From assembly GCA_021396245.1 (NCBI GenBank), contig WNYE01000034.1:310001-374000 (forward strand): a stretch of DNA of 64,000 nt. Reading direction: 5' to 3'. The notes under the pieces are model-generated. The model saw only the letters and a list, made by a program, of their open reading frames with translations, made no database searches and was not told the origin of the DNA. This document shows positions 1 through 10,962 of the stretch, one piece after another (position 1 is the stretch's first letter; each line of letters begins with the position of its first letter). A program made the position numbers and the translations under genes. Origin of the DNA: Sporothrix humicola. Lineage: Eukaryota; Ascomycota; Sordariomycetes; Ophiostomatales; Ophiostomataceae.

Positions 1-11
1 CAACCTTCACC

Positions 12-851
12 ATGGCGGACTCAAATATGGCCGTCGACCCGAGCGACATTGTCCTCACGCAAATCAACCCCCACTTCAAGGAGGGCAGCCAGACTAACTC
101 AAGGAACCCTTACAACTACGTCACCAGCACCAGCACGGCCTGGAACCTCCAGGACCTCTCGGAAACTCTGGACGGCATGGAACCCGACGAGCGGAACACA
201 GAGGTATACACCTCGGCGACCTTTGCCTATGGCCATGACTACAGAAAAGACCTCATTCAAAAGGATGTTGATATGGAATTTGAATTTGAATTTGAATCTG
301 CCATGGACATGGTGGCTCTTGACCTCCAGGACGCATTTGCAGACACAGGCACCACAATGGCCCCGGGATCAGAGACTGCAGAGACTACAGAGACTACAGA
401 GACGGAAAGAGACACAGCCATGGACAGGGACGTTGACGTGAACACAGCACAACCTCCGCCCGCCAGCGAAAGACTCCTGCAGGCCCTCGCCCACGTCCGT
501 GAAGAGCATCGTCAGCAAAACGTCCACGCACCGCACGCCACGTCCCGCACCAGCACCAGCACCAGCACCAGCACCAGCATCAGCCGCCAGTCATCTCGGA
601 ACCCGCTCGGACGGGGAAGAACTCCGATACGGAACAGCGAGCTCCACATAATGACAAGGGTAAGGGAACAGGAAATCAAAAGGGAAAGGGAAAGGGCAAG
701 GAAAAGGGCAAGGGCAAGACGTCGCGCCGAACAAGACGACACGGCCAACAGCAACAGCCGGCATATCACACCACAGCAGGTGGCGCAGATGATACTCAAA
801 GTCTACCCCTTTGAAGTCGAAATATCTGAGGAGTCAGTGCGAAGACGGTAG
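12..851 (+). CDS. Hypothetical low-complexity protein, 279 aa (tandem copy 1)
   Basis: The function is not recognised. The start is the ATG in the context CTTCACCATGGCGGA, which is shared almost exactly with the next gene. The protein has an acidic N-terminal half with an EFEFEFE run (about residue 90) and Thr/Glu repeats. A Ser-Thr dipeptide tract from ACCAGC repeats lies near residues 178-188. A strongly basic Arg/Lys/Glu stretch (about 215-243) resembles a nuclear localisation signal or coiled helix, and the tail is short and ends near EES. No signal peptide or membrane segment is seen. The layout (acidic start, basic centre, EES-type tail) and the downstream DNA resemble the gene at 1916, so the two look like diverged tandem duplicates. 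Expression is not shown by the sequence; codon 3 is GC-rich as in real genes here. Confidence 0.55.
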   Translation: MADSNMAVDPSDIVLTQINPHFKEGSQTNSRNPYNYVTSTSTAWNLQDLSETLDGMEPDERNTEVYTSATFAYGHDYRKDLIQKDVDMEFEFEFESAMDMVALDLQDAFADTGTTMAPGSETAETTETTETERDTAMDRDVDVNTAQPPPASERLLQALAHVREEHRQQNVHAPHATSRTSTSTSTSTSISRQSSRNPLGRGRTPIRNSELHIMTRVREQEIKRERERARKRARARRRAEQDDTANSNSRHITPQQVAQMILKVYPFEVEISEESVRRR

Positions 852-1915
852 ATGTCGGTCTGTCTTGTGTTTCATGCGCCTTTTTCATCCAGCCGTTCCG
901 CATCGCCATCCTCGCCGGCACTTGCCCCAAGGCGGCCACGGTAGCCATGGTAGCCTTGGGGTCTTTTTTTATGTCGTCCACATGCTCCAACTCATGGGAG
1001 ATGTGCTTGATTATTCATCCAGTAACGAGATAGACAAGTAGGCTGTACGTTATCGAATAACTTGAATTACAAGAGAAATTGACTTTTCTCGCATTAAATT
1101 TCACAGACAAGTGACGTAACGGCGTAATAGTATGGATGCCATGCAAATTTCATTCTACGCATTCTCATATTGTTATTATCAAGCAACCATTTGCCACGGT
1201 TTCAGGTCATCATCCGACACATTGCGCCCTACTCGCATGTCTTGCTCTGCATCAATACTGTTGACGCGGTCCACAAACCTTGCATACCCACAAGCTGCGT
1301 GCCGCCAGCATCATACTCCAAAGCTCCAAACCATCGCTGCAATGAACCCGAGTCTGAATCGTCGTAAAGACGGTGAATCTTGGTCTGCTTAATTCTTCTC
1401 CAGTAACAAGAATAGTCACGTACGTTGTACTTAAAAGTAAAATTCTCAGGCAACAAATCGGGATATTTCCCCCTAAGCGAAACGAGCCGAACCTTCTTCT
1501 GTCGGTACTAAACACTAGTCAGAACTGAGTCTCCCTGTAAGGCAGTGCAAATGGTGATGAGAGAGGCCCTGTGATGCGTCATAGATATCTCAGTCTCAGG
1601 GTCACAAGCCGGCGTCACGTTAGTAGCGATCCAGCAACACTATCACCATCTCTCATTCTAGTAACATGTAGGGCATAGGGTTCAACCCTATGGTCAATGG
1701 AACGGATTACTATTAGTACAACGGTAAGTTATCTCAGGGCCTGAGGCTGGGGCTTATATTCTTTTCTTTTTTCCGTTCTGTTCTCATAAACTGCCTCCTC
1801 CTTCATTTCTCACACTTTATATCATTTCTACCATAAACGAAAAAAAAAAAAAAAAAAACAAGGAAAAAAAAAAAAAACTATTCAACAACAACAAGAACCC
1901 TTATCCTCCTTCACC
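852..1915. other. Intergenic, downstream of copy 1 and promoter of copy 2
   Basis: No convincing gene is present. The stretch holds the copy-1 version of the duplicated downstream segment (about 1158-1345). It ends with a poly-A-rich tract (about 1841-1877) and an AAC-rich leader just before the ATG of the next gene. Confidence 0.6.
1158..1345 (+). repeat. Duplicated downstream segment, copy 1
   Basis: This segment aligns by eye with about 2717-2915. Shared blocks include TATCAAGCAA, TTTGCCAYGGT, ACACATTGC and TGTCTTGCTCTG, in the same order and spacing. Each copy sits about 330 bp after the stop of its gene. This supports an old tandem duplication of gene plus 3' DNA. Confidence 0.65.
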
Positions 1916-2389
1916 ATGGCGGATCCAAACAAGAACAGGGACAACGTCGACGACGTCGTGGGCATGACATCCGCTCTGGACAAGATACAACTCGGCGAGC
2001 ACGCGCACTCGCACTCGACAGCCGTGGTCGACGTCGACGACGACAGAAAAAATACCATTCAAAATACCATTCAAAATCAAAACGACAACGACAACGACGT
2101 GAAGATGGAAGAAGACATTTCCGCGGGCATGGCGGACATGGCGATCAATGCAAACACCACCATGGACACCACCATGGACACCACACGGGCCCGCGAGCAC
2201 AAAGTGACCAAGGCCAAGAACAGGGACAGCAAGAACAGCATGAAGAACAACAACAAGATGAAGAAACAGAAAAAGATCCGCCCCCGTCCCTGTCCCTCCC
2301 AGCTCTGGCCCGGTGCTTACAAGGCAGCCACTTTGGAGCAATTGATGGACGACTGGGGGCTCACCGAAGAGAGCTTGGGGTGGGTTTAA
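1916..2389 (+). CDS. Hypothetical Lys/Asp-rich protein, 157 aa (tandem copy 2)
   Basis: The function is not recognised. The ATG lies in the same CTTCACCATGGCGGA context as the gene at 12, and both proteins begin MAD-x-N. The N-terminal third is Asp/Asn-rich. The middle (about residues 95-125) is a Lys/Asn-rich basic block that could be a nuclear targeting signal. The C-terminal 30 residues look ordered (WPGAYKAATLEQLMDDWG) and end in EESLGWV. The overall plan matches copy 1, although the primary sequence has diverged strongly. The protein is about half the length of copy 1, mainly because the Ser/Thr repeat region is missing. Confidence 0.55.
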   Translation: MADPNKNRDNVDDVVGMTSALDKIQLGEHAHSHSTAVVDVDDDRKNTIQNTIQNQNDNDNDVKMEEDISAGMADMAINANTTMDTTMDTTRAREHKVTKAKNRDSKNSMKNNNKMKKQKKIRPRPCPSQLWPGAYKAATLEQLMDDWGLTEESLGWV

Positions 2390-5147
2390 GCTCGCGGTGA
2401 GATTGTAAGCAACGGCGAGGATTGTTCCATATAGCATTTTCAGCCTAGCCTTTCCATATACCCATCCTCGTTTGTTTCTGTCCAGCACAGCATGGCGTCC
2501 ACGTGATCTCTTCTCATTTGTACCGCTTTAAAGCACAGAATATTTCCAGAGGGAGACGCACTTGATTGTTTCTCTGCAGAAAACGAGATAGTCAAGTATG
2601 TCGACCTTGTAAAATATCCAAAGAAAAAAGTTGACCTTCTATTCATTTATCCTTTATCCTAGTGAGAAACTAGACCTACCTTTATGTCTACCATGCACGG
2701 TTCATACTTGCACTTTTTCATATCTCATGGTATAATATCAAGCAATCGTTTGCCATGGTCTCACGTAGTTGTCCTACACATTGCCCCTAGCTCGACTGTC
2801 TTGCTCTGTATCGAAACTGCTGGCATAGTCCTGCCGTCATAGCCCAAGACGCGTACCGACATTTTTAATTCTTTTTGTTCCGCTAGCATTATGTTCTAAC
2901 CCATCACAGGCTCTCGCATCCGTGCAGACGAGGACATACGCAGGAAGCAGCCTGGCAACACACTTGAACGTGAGATGGCAGACCGTATCCAGCCAGATAT
3001 TAATGCAGCAGTTCGAATCGTCATTGTCTTTGTCTCTCGTACTGATCATGATGCCAGACGATTGCCTTGTCTGTTGTGTGTAGTATTTGTCTTTGGAGAG
3101 GCTGGGCGGCATCGTGTTGCGTGGTGCTTGGTGCGTCGCCACGGTTTGGAAACGATCCGGGGAGTTGGGGATCTTTTGGTGGTCGATATATATGGCAGGA
3201 ATTGTCCAGAGGAGTGTGGACGTGGAAGTGTCGGTTTTGGGGCCGAGTTTGTCGTGTCGTTGCTGGTATGTTTGGGTCTTTCCTGGGCTGTCGTTAAACA
3301 AACAAGCATTTCCAAGTGGGTCTCCAATCGTAGATTTGCAATAATGCGGTATGCGCATACGCGCATATCACTATACACGAAACCCACTTGCCCTCTTTGG
3401 CACTTACACAGCTGGCCCACCGGCAAGAATACGGAGAAGGCAGTCCTTCAACGTCCGCAATCAAGCTTCTCATCACTGCTTCTGATAGCTACTACATTAT
3501 GTCGTATTGTTGCGGCCTGTCATGTTATTGCTTGTTCCACCAAACCTTTTCGTGGTGAACAATCACAGCGATACCCAAACGGGACATTTTGTCCACAGCG
3601 TTGTATCAGCGTGCACGTCCCAGCCCCTCGAGAGGAAGGTCGTCAGCTCGAGCTTGTGAGGAGAACATGGCTGCCACACCTGCGACAACGGTTGGGACTG
3701 ATCAGAAGACTGATAAGGTTTGAGGAGAAGTTGTCGCGTCGGCCAACCAGACGCAGGGGCGGGGTCACCGAGGCAGTGGTCGCGTGTAGTTTACAGTACC
3801 GGTTTAGCGTAATTTATGGCCTGGAGGGAGGGCAGTCAACTCTGAGTGAGACAGGGCCATTGACAGTACTCTGTCGCACGACCTTCCAACATCTTGACGT
3901 TTATCGCTTCCTCTCTAGCTGTCGCTGATAACAAAACGAGGCGCAGAGCCGACCGTGGACAAATATTCCGTTTTGGGGATCGCAGTCCTTTTATCTTTTC
4001 TGGCAGCTCGAGCGAATGCGACGTGATTGCTTGAGACTCCTCGCGACTCTGCCCTGCAGCCCTGTATTTGGCAGACCCGCAGCCCTTATCTCTCCCGCCC
4101 AGTGGGCCCAGAGCACTAAAGGCCTAGCTGCCATGGCGGGGCGGTCCACCCAGCGATTGAGGAGATAAACGTACGGCTCATCTTGGTCCTTTACTAGTAT
4201 TTTTAGCCCAGTGAATACACAACATACTGTCAAGTTAGTCGTCTCTCGCCTTATCTCCTGTCAATCTCCAACCAAACAAATCGTTTCGACACTTTTCGGT
4301 ATGAACACCACGCGATTGGCAACGCGACTGGCAGACTGCCCATGATTGTGCACCCTCTTTATCTCGTCGATTGAGCATTTGTTTCGCTCGTATGGCCCGT
4401 TCCTTGAGTGCTGGTCGACATGCGACTTCTGGACGCGACGGCCCCATTCCGCTCTGGAGGACTGGTAAGCTTTCTGTCTCTTGCCCTTCTCCTCATCTCC
4501 TGTTCTCCTCACCATCGTTCCTTCCGGCCTTTGTCGCTAGCTCCGTCATTGACACACCATTTGGCAGTGCACATCCATCCCAAAACGGAAACTCGAACCG
4601 CTCGACCAAACAGCCCCTGGACCAGCGCCTGCCGTTATCAAGACGACCTCCTACCCCACGCCTTTCGAGTTGCAGCCGTTTCCAATCCCATTTCCAATAC
4701 TTTGACCGTGGCGCTCATCATGACAAGCCCCCTCCCTTGATACCCTTCCCACCCATGCACGCTGATGTAAATGGGTGGGCCCCTCTCCAAACGAAGAACA
4801 AGAAGATGGTGTGGAGATGGGCATACGGACGACGATGGAGCTTGCCACGAGCTTATCAGGACGGCTTGTGCATTCGTGGTCCATTGCGGTAAGTACATCC
4901 GCTCGTCATTGTTTATTTATATCCCTCGTCCGTCGTCTTCTTCCTCTAGGTCTGATCTCTCGTCCATTTCCCCAGATCGACATCTCACTTACTTACAGCC
5001 ATCCAGTCTACGACTTAGCGAATGAACATCTCCCTTTCCTCCTATTCCATGAACGGACCAAGCTGTGCCCCGGCTCTCTTCCACCATATCCCTCCGAGAA
5101 AGCCCCCTCCTAGAACCTAAAACACAAACAACGACACAACTCTCGAA
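2390..5147. other. Intergenic, 2.76 kb, probably permease promoter
   Basis: I see no reliable gene. A 317-codon open frame (2975-3928, +) overlaps equally long frames on the other strand, has Arg/Cys/Val-rich composition without domain character, and is treated as chance. The last about 900 bp are pyrimidine-rich, as is usual upstream of fungal genes, and lead into the permease start at 5148. Confidence 0.5.
2717..2915 (+). repeat. Duplicated downstream segment, copy 2
   Basis: This is the counterpart of 1158-1345. A preceding block, AACGAGATAGWCAAGTA (near 2580-2600 and 1025-1041), is also shared, so the duplicated 3' DNA may extend for several hundred bases with indels. Confidence 0.65.
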
Positions 5148-6901
5148 ATGTCTGCCGACGACAAGGACTCGCTGAAGCGCGTGGACCAGGAGCCCGTGAC
5201 CTCTGTCCTGGCGCCCAACGAGATCCCCGTCTTTGAGGGTCAACACGACTCGGACGACGACGTCCTCGCCGCTCTTGGTTACAAGTGAGTTGTCCCGCCC
5301 ACACAATCTACATTGTACTTTACTCACACGCGTCCAGACCCGAATTCAAGCGCGAGTTCTCGCTGTGGTCGACGTTTTGCGTCTCCTTTGCCGTGCTCGG
5401 CCTCCTTCCGTCCGTCGCTTCGACCCTCTACTATGGCCTGGGCTACGCTGGCACGCCGGGCATGGTCTGGGGCTGGCTGATTGCCATGGCGTTCATTCAG
5501 TGCATCGCCATGGGCATGGCCGAACTGTGCTCCGCCATGCCGACATCAGGCGGTCTCTACTACGCGTCGGCCGTGCTGGCGCCGCCTAAATACGGCCCCT
5601 TTGCGGCCTGGGTCACGGGCTGGTCCAACTGGCTGGGCCAGGTCACGGCCGCTCCGTCGGTCAACTACTCGCTGGCCGCCATGATCCTGGCCGCTGCCAG
5701 CATCACGAATCCGGGCTACGTCCCCGAAAACTACCAGATCTTTCTTTTGACCGTCCTTATCATGATCATCCACGCCGTCATCTCGTCGGCTCCGACCCGC
5801 TTCGTCGCCCAGTTCAACTCGGTCGGCAGCACGTTCAACATGGTCGCCCTGGTTGTTGTGTTTGTTATTATCCTGGCCGCCGACAACCGCTCGTCCCAGG
5901 GCCTGCCGCGCTTCAACGCATCGTCCGACGTCTGGGGTGAGTTCTACCCGGGCACCGATTTTCCGAAAGGCGTGTCCATTCTCATGTCGTTCATCGCCGT
6001 CATCTGGACCATGAGCGGCTACGACTCGCCGTTCCATCTGTCCGAAGAGTGCTCCAACGCCAACATTGCCAGCCCGCGCGCCATTGTCATGACGTCCGGC
6101 ATCGGCGGCGCCATCGGCTGGGCGCTCAACATGGCCATCGCCTACACCATTGTCGACATTGACGCCGCCCTCAACGACGAGTCCGGCCAGCCCTTTGCCG
6201 CGTACCTTCTCCAAATCCTGGGCGAGAAGGCCGCCCTGGCCTGTTTAAGCCTCACGATCGTGGCCGCTTTCAGCATGGGCCAGGGCTGCATGGTCGCCGC
6301 CTCGCGCGTCACCTTTAGCTACAGCCGCGACGGCTGCCTGCCGTTCTCGCGCTACTGGGCCATGGTCAACCAGACCACCAAGACGCCCGTCAACGCCGTC
6401 TGGCTCAACTGTGTTGTCGGCTGCCTGTCCGTCCTGCTGCTGTTTGCCGGCGACGCCGCCATCGGCGCCATCTTTTCCATCGGTGCCATTGGCGCTTTCG
6501 TCGCGTTCACCATTCCCATTGCCATCCGCACGTTCTTTGTCGGCAGCCGCTTCCGTCCCGGCCCCTGGAATCTCGGCAAGTATTCCTATGTGATCGGCGT
6601 GCTCTCCACCATGTTCACCCTCCTGATGATCCCCATCCTGTGCCTTCCCGCCGTCACCGGCAGTGACCTCGACGCCGAGGGCATGAACTGGACCGTTGTC
6701 GTCTGGGGTGGCCCCATGCTCTTTGCTGTCGTCTGGTTCTGGGTCGACGCCCACAAGTGGTTCAAGGGACCAAAGGTCAACATTGCCCACATGATCCACG
6801 ACCAGCAGGTCGAGCCGTTTGTCATTCAAGGTGAAGAGGGCGAGAACGAGTCCAACCAGCCCATCGTGCCGGCCAAGAAGGACAGCCTGTCGGCGGCGTA
6901 A
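5148..6901 (+). CDS. APC-superfamily amino acid / GABA-type permease
   Basis: Two exons, 5148-5284 and 5338-6901, are joined over a 53-bp GTGAGT...CCAG intron; the product is 566 aa. The N-terminal cytosolic tail of about 50 residues precedes the family hallmark LGYKPEFKREFSLWSTFC. About 12 hydrophobic segments follow. Conserved stretches include SAMPTSGGLYYASAVLAPP and SGYDSPFHLSEECSNA, typical of the fungal amino acid/choline/GABA permease group (Uga4/Hnm1-like). The product is an inner plasma or vacuolar membrane transporter for amino acids, GABA or a related amine; the substrate cannot be read from the sequence. The length matches the family (500-570 aa). The downstream exon alone would lack the conserved LGYK start, which supports the intron. 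It stands alone with no obvious pathway partner. Confidence 0.9.
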
Positions 6902-7121
6902 GGTAGTGGATTTTATGTTGATGCATCTTGTTCTTACAAGAATCAAATGTTACATGCCCTCTTGATCTTACAAGATTAGACTGTTGAATACCACAAATAT
7001 ATCACAAATATATCACTGAATATATCGTTCTTATTAAAACAATGAAAGCTTCACTACGCCTCTTGATTGAAATGGGCAAATAGTACAGGTTACAATTGCA
7101 ACGCATTTCTTGCAAAATACG

Positions 7122-8213
7122 TTACGAAGACCAAGAAAAATGGCATCGAAATATCGCCACGAATGTCTTCCACGTCCACTTGAGCTGTACGCCGAATCGC
7201 TCGTCGTGTGCAGCGACAAAGCTTCCCTTGTCAAATTGAGTACCAGCACCGGAGGAGGACAGCAACATGCGTCCATAGCGAGTGTAGGACGACATACGAT
7301 TGTCTTGGTCCTTTTTGACCGCAATGCCGCTAATGCTCTCCTCAACCTTGGTCATGATGTCAGTGACTGCGTCCGTCCAAACACGGAGGACACGCGGTGA
7401 GGACAGGCACGGCGTCACCGTGACAGTATCAAAACAGTGGCGCCGCAGATGCAGGCACATTTCACACGTCGCGGCTCTGTGTCCAAATCCATGGTAAGGC
7501 CAGTCGACGCGGAGGTTGAGGATGCGGTACCGCTCGTAGACGTCGAGGGAGGCATATGGAATACCGTCGACGCCCTCGGCCATTTCGAGCGGCTCTGTTC
7601 GAAGCGCGGCTCTCGCAAACTCGCAGCACGTAGACGTACACTCGGCCGTCAGGATGTCAAAGAGGGTCGCAGCCTCGGCGGAGGTTGTGTTTGTTGTTGC
7701 CGTTTTGGTTTCTTCCGCCTCCGCCTTGCCCGCCCACGCCCCATAAAACTCGACAACGGCCTGCAGCAGCTGCCGCCGCACGCGCTTGTACTCGCCCTGA
7801 TAGCCGTCGCCGGGAAAGATGCGCAGCACGTTGCAAAACCCGCGGAGCGCGACGAGCAGACTGCGTGCGGCCTCATAGGCGCACGCCTTGTCGTCGTCAT
7901 CGTGCGAGTGGGTGCGGCTGGCCTCGTCTTCGTTTTCGTTTTCGTCTTCGTCTTTGTCTTTGTCCCGATATCTGTCTCTCGCTCTTTCTTCCAAGACAGC
8001 CTTGTAGACGCTCTCGAGACCGGTGTGGATGGACTTGAGAACGGGCTCGGCCTCGTCCATGACCGGCCGGAGGACAGGCTCGATTCCAGGCTCGTGTCCA
8101 CGCTCGTGTGTGGTGCCGAAGCTGGCGCCATCGGCAACATTGACAAAGTCGCTGTCGCCGTCGCTATCAGAGCTGCTCACTGGCTCGGTGGTGGCTATCG
8201 GGGAGTAGGACAT
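7122..8213 (-). CDS. FPGDGY-family hypothetical protein A, 363 aa
   Basis: The function is not recognised. This is one of three clear paralogs in the window (with 9170 and 33872). It starts with a Ser/Asp-rich N-terminus (SSSDSDGDSDFVNVAD) shared with its paralogs. A variable region with a Lys/Asp/Glu repeat (about residues 85-98, from a coding microsatellite) follows. The hallmark FPGDGYQGEYKRVRRQLLQA lies at about 131-150 and ends in a Trp-Ala pair. A Cys motif (LTAECTSTC) and a C-terminal RVWTDAVTDI block (about 277) follow. No signal peptide is seen. The helical, Cys- and Trp-containing body suggests a soluble helical bundle. It is transcribed divergently from 9170, with 956 bp between the starts. 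It is probably lineage-restricted, and function should not be guessed. Confidence 0.8.
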   Translation of the reverse strand: MSYSPIATTEPVSSSDSDGDSDFVNVADGASFGTTHERGHEPGIEPVLRPVMDEAEPVLKSIHTGLESVYKAVLEERARDRYRDKDKDEDENENEDEASRTHSHDDDDKACAYEAARSLLVALRGFCNVLRIFPGDGYQGEYKRVRRQLLQAVVEFYGAWAGKAEAEETKTATTNTTSAEAATLFDILTAECTSTCCEFARAALRTEPLEMAEGVDGIPYASLDVYERYRILNLRVDWPYHGFGHRAATCEMCLHLRRHCFDTVTVTPCLSSPRVLRVWTDAVTDIMTKVEESISGIAVKKDQDNRMSSYTRYGRMLLSSSGAGTQFDKGSFVAAHDERFGVQLKWTWKTFVAIFRCHFSWSS

Positions 8214-9169
8214 GTTCGGTCGATTGTGGATGTGTTCGGTAACCGGAAAATGGAGATCAAGTCGGAAGGTCGGGTGGAGATGGAGGGAATGCCGGTGCGG
8301 TGTTGAGCGATGGTGGAAAGGCAGAGTGTTGAAGTGTGGTTCGATGGAAGGTGAGGAAAGAGGAAGCTACCGTAAAGCCACAAGAATGACGACAGCGGAA
8401 AAATAACAGTGTCGCACGGCTTTTTGGCCTGGAAGCCAGGCATTCAGCATCAGCATGTTAGGGCCGGAACGTGACTAAGGCTGGCCAATCAGGAGCATTC
8501 ATTTGGATGTCCCCCACTTCTCGATCTTTCCTATTCGGGAGACTAACACAGTTGGTTGAGACTTGGGCGTCTTCTCAACACACATCTCGCCACTCGTTAC
8601 TTGTTACGGGCAAATCCTGTTACGCTGTAGATGCTTCCAAATAGTTTCTGTTAATTTATTCGAATATTCTTTTTGCTGTTCTTTTTGTTTTGAATTTTTC
8701 CGTATTTTTCTTTTCATTTCTTCCTTTTTAATTTTCAAATCAGTAAATGTTGAAACAATTGTTAAAAGTTTCCTGAAAATAGATCCAAATTTAACTTGAA
8801 GCCCCAGCAACATTCCCCTTCAAAATACATACATAGACATGAGCAAAAATGTGAATACGAGAATATGCGGTAGGTGGCCTGGGATAAACAAAGATGAACG
8901 ATGAGGACAGGCCACGCTGCACGAGATGTGTGCTAGCAGTGTCGCTGGTGGTCTGGCCAATGAGAGGCCAGGATGTTCTGGCCGTGTTGATGACTAAGTT
9001 TTGTCGTCACTTCCTTTTTGGGGAACTTACACGGTGCCCCGCTTTTCTTCCACCGTCATCCATCGCAACTTTGAGATTTGAAGTTTGAATAGGAACTTTC
9101 CATCCTTTGATCGACAACCAAACCATCGAATCGACCACAAACGACCATCCTCCTCCGTCTCCGACCACC
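8214..9169. promoter_or_regulatory. Shared divergent spacer of two FPGDGY paralogs
   Basis: This 956-bp AT-rich spacer lies between head-to-head paralogs, so both promoters must be here. Two blocks at its ends are similar in reverse orientation in wording only (TCGATTGTGG near 8220 and ATCGAATCGAC near 9123). No defined operator was recognised. Confidence 0.5.
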
Positions 9170-10291
9170 ATGGCACGATACCTGCAGCCCACCGTCGAGG
9201 CAGTCAGCGACTCTGGCTCGGACAGCGACTTTACCATTGTCGACGCAGCCGACCCTGTCGACAGGGCGAGTGCCCGCCGACCGCCAGAAACAAAAGAGGA
9301 AACAAGAGAGAAAACAAGTCCAGACGGCGAGTACAAAACGACCGACTCCAACGACTGTGCCAAGGAGAACACCAAAGACGTTGACGCCAGCAAGAGCATC
9401 GAGGCCGCCGCACAAGCGCTCCCCGTGTTGCTGCACGAACCCGTCCGGCGGCCCGTGCTGGACGACACGGCACGAGTTCTATCCGCCATCCGCATCAGAA
9501 TGAGGGCTGTCTACAAGACCACACTGGAACAAGGTTTCTCCACTCACAGTGACGAGAAGAACGAGAAGAACGGCGACAAGGCCAAGGCCGTGGCACACGC
9601 TCACGCACGCGCCTACGAGACCGCCCGCAGAGTCGCCGTCGTCCTCCGCCTCGTCGGCCTCGTCTGCCTCGCGTTTGCCGGCGACGGCTTTTCCGGCGAG
9701 TACGGGCGCGTCGTCCCCAAGATTGCCCGCGCCCTCAACGAGTTTTTTGTTGTGTGGGCCGCCTACCGGACGCGATTCCCACGAATGCCGCCCGCCGACG
9801 CCGCCGCCTTGTACGGCGTACTGGCCGGCGAGTGCGTCAGCAAGTGTGTCGGGTATGCCAAGCACGTGTGGTGCACTGAGCTGCCCTGTGGCCTGCACCG
9901 TGACCGGTCGCGTGTCGGGCCCGGGCCGACGTGGTACAAAGCTGCAAAAGATAAGATGGCGGCCGTGTCCCTCTCTCAGCAGCTGCGGCAGTGCATCGCC
10001 ACGTCGCCGGGGTGTCCTCGATCGCCTTTCTTTGCATCAATTCCCATCCTCACGGCGTGGACAAACGCAGTGGCCGACATTCTGCCCAAGTTTACAGAGA
10101 GCGTCAACAGCGTGCCGGAGGAGGACCAGAAGAGCACGGTCCGGTTGTACAACCAGTACGCCAGCCACGTTCTCTCGGAGCCGCAGTTTGGTAAGGGGAA
10201 CTTTACATACGGACGCGAGGAGTACTACGGTGCGAGACTCGGGGCGTTTTGGGAGAGGGTTGTGGGAAAGTTTGGGGCCGTTCTTGCATAG
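9170..10291 (+). CDS. FPGDGY-family hypothetical protein B, 373 aa
   Basis: Paralog of 7122 and 33872. I chose the ATG at 9170 (MARYLQPTVEAVSDSGSDSD) because it gives the same Ser/Asp-rich N-terminus ending in DFTIVDAAD as protein A; an upstream in-frame codon would add 21 unrelated residues. The hallmark FAGDGFSGEYGRVVPKIARA is at about residues 168-187, followed by EFFVVWA. The Cys motif is LAGECVSKC, and the C-terminal block LTAWTNAVADILPKF is at about 295-309. The central basic-acidic linker differs in length from A. No membrane segment or signal peptide is seen. The conserved core with hypervariable linkers fits a family evolving after duplication. Cellular role unknown. Confidence 0.8.
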   Translation: MARYLQPTVEAVSDSGSDSDFTIVDAADPVDRASARRPPETKEETREKTSPDGEYKTTDSNDCAKENTKDVDASKSIEAAAQALPVLLHEPVRRPVLDDTARVLSAIRIRMRAVYKTTLEQGFSTHSDEKNEKNGDKAKAVAHAHARAYETARRVAVVLRLVGLVCLAFAGDGFSGEYGRVVPKIARALNEFFVVWAAYRTRFPRMPPADAAALYGVLAGECVSKCVGYAKHVWCTELPCGLHRDRSRVGPGPTWYKAAKDKMAAVSLSQQLRQCIATSPGCPRSPFFASIPILTAWTNAVADILPKFTESVNSVPEEDQKSTVRLYNQYASHVLSEPQFGKGNFTYGREEYYGARLGAFWERVVGKFGAVLA

Positions 10292-10962
10292 ACAGTGAGC
10301 TGGGTGCCGAAATAGCTGGGGATGGATAACATAGATAGTTTGCTTCTTGGCTCACTCCATTTGGATAACCTACATAAATGCTAATTGGAATACAGTGATC
10401 TTTCTTGCGACAGTGTCAAATTAGGTACGATCCAGTAGTTTGGCTGATGCCACAATGCTCCTTTCCATGTCCGCTGCGCATGTTCGGCCGCCGTGGTTGG
10501 CTCTTTCCCGTTTTGCCAGATCACGACCAAAATGGAAGGGACGCAGGTCCCAAGTCGCTCCTTCCATTCGCATCGCTTTTGCACCACAGAAAAAAACGCG
10601 ACTGCTTGAAAGATTTTCAGCAACAAAATTCCTTGCATCTTTCCCACCTTTTGATCTTTCTCTTGATCAACATCACACCCACCCGCGCTGTGCCCATTCT
10701 GCAACAATCGTCTCTCGCAAACCCATCATCTCCCAATCTGCCCCATTTCTGCAGACGACACTTTCTCTCGACACTCACACCATTTCTCCCAACAACACAC
10801 CATTCCATTCTGCAAAAGTCCAGGTATGACACAAACAAACAATCAGTCCTTTAACCATCCAAGCCATTGCTAACGATACAATCAAACAGACGGCCCTTGC
10901 TGCTCGACGCTGAGACAGTACCCACCCAACCTTCTCTCCCATCATCAATTCTTTTTCCCACG
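10292..10962. other. Spacer with a probable 5'UTR intron
   Basis: No gene is seen. A GTATGA...CAG interval at 10824-10889 (66 bp) contains GCTAAC 15-20 bases before its acceptor. It lies in a pyrimidine-rich leader ahead of the ATG at 10963, which fits an intron in the 5' untranslated region of the small secreted protein. Confidence 0.5.

Noticed and set aside
3008..3020. tRNA-like B-box word GTTCGAATC
   Set aside because: No flanking stem pairing, no fitting A box and no acceptor stem; not a tRNA.
2975..3928. 317-codon open frame on the plus strand
   Set aside because: Overlapping frames of similar length on the minus strand, odd Arg/Cys/Val-rich composition, no motif, and position within downstream DNA of a duplicated gene; probably chance.
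5546..6946. Long minus-strand frames (222 and 233 codons) opposite the permease
   Set aside because: Asp/Gly/His-rich shadows of the GC-rich permease coding strand.
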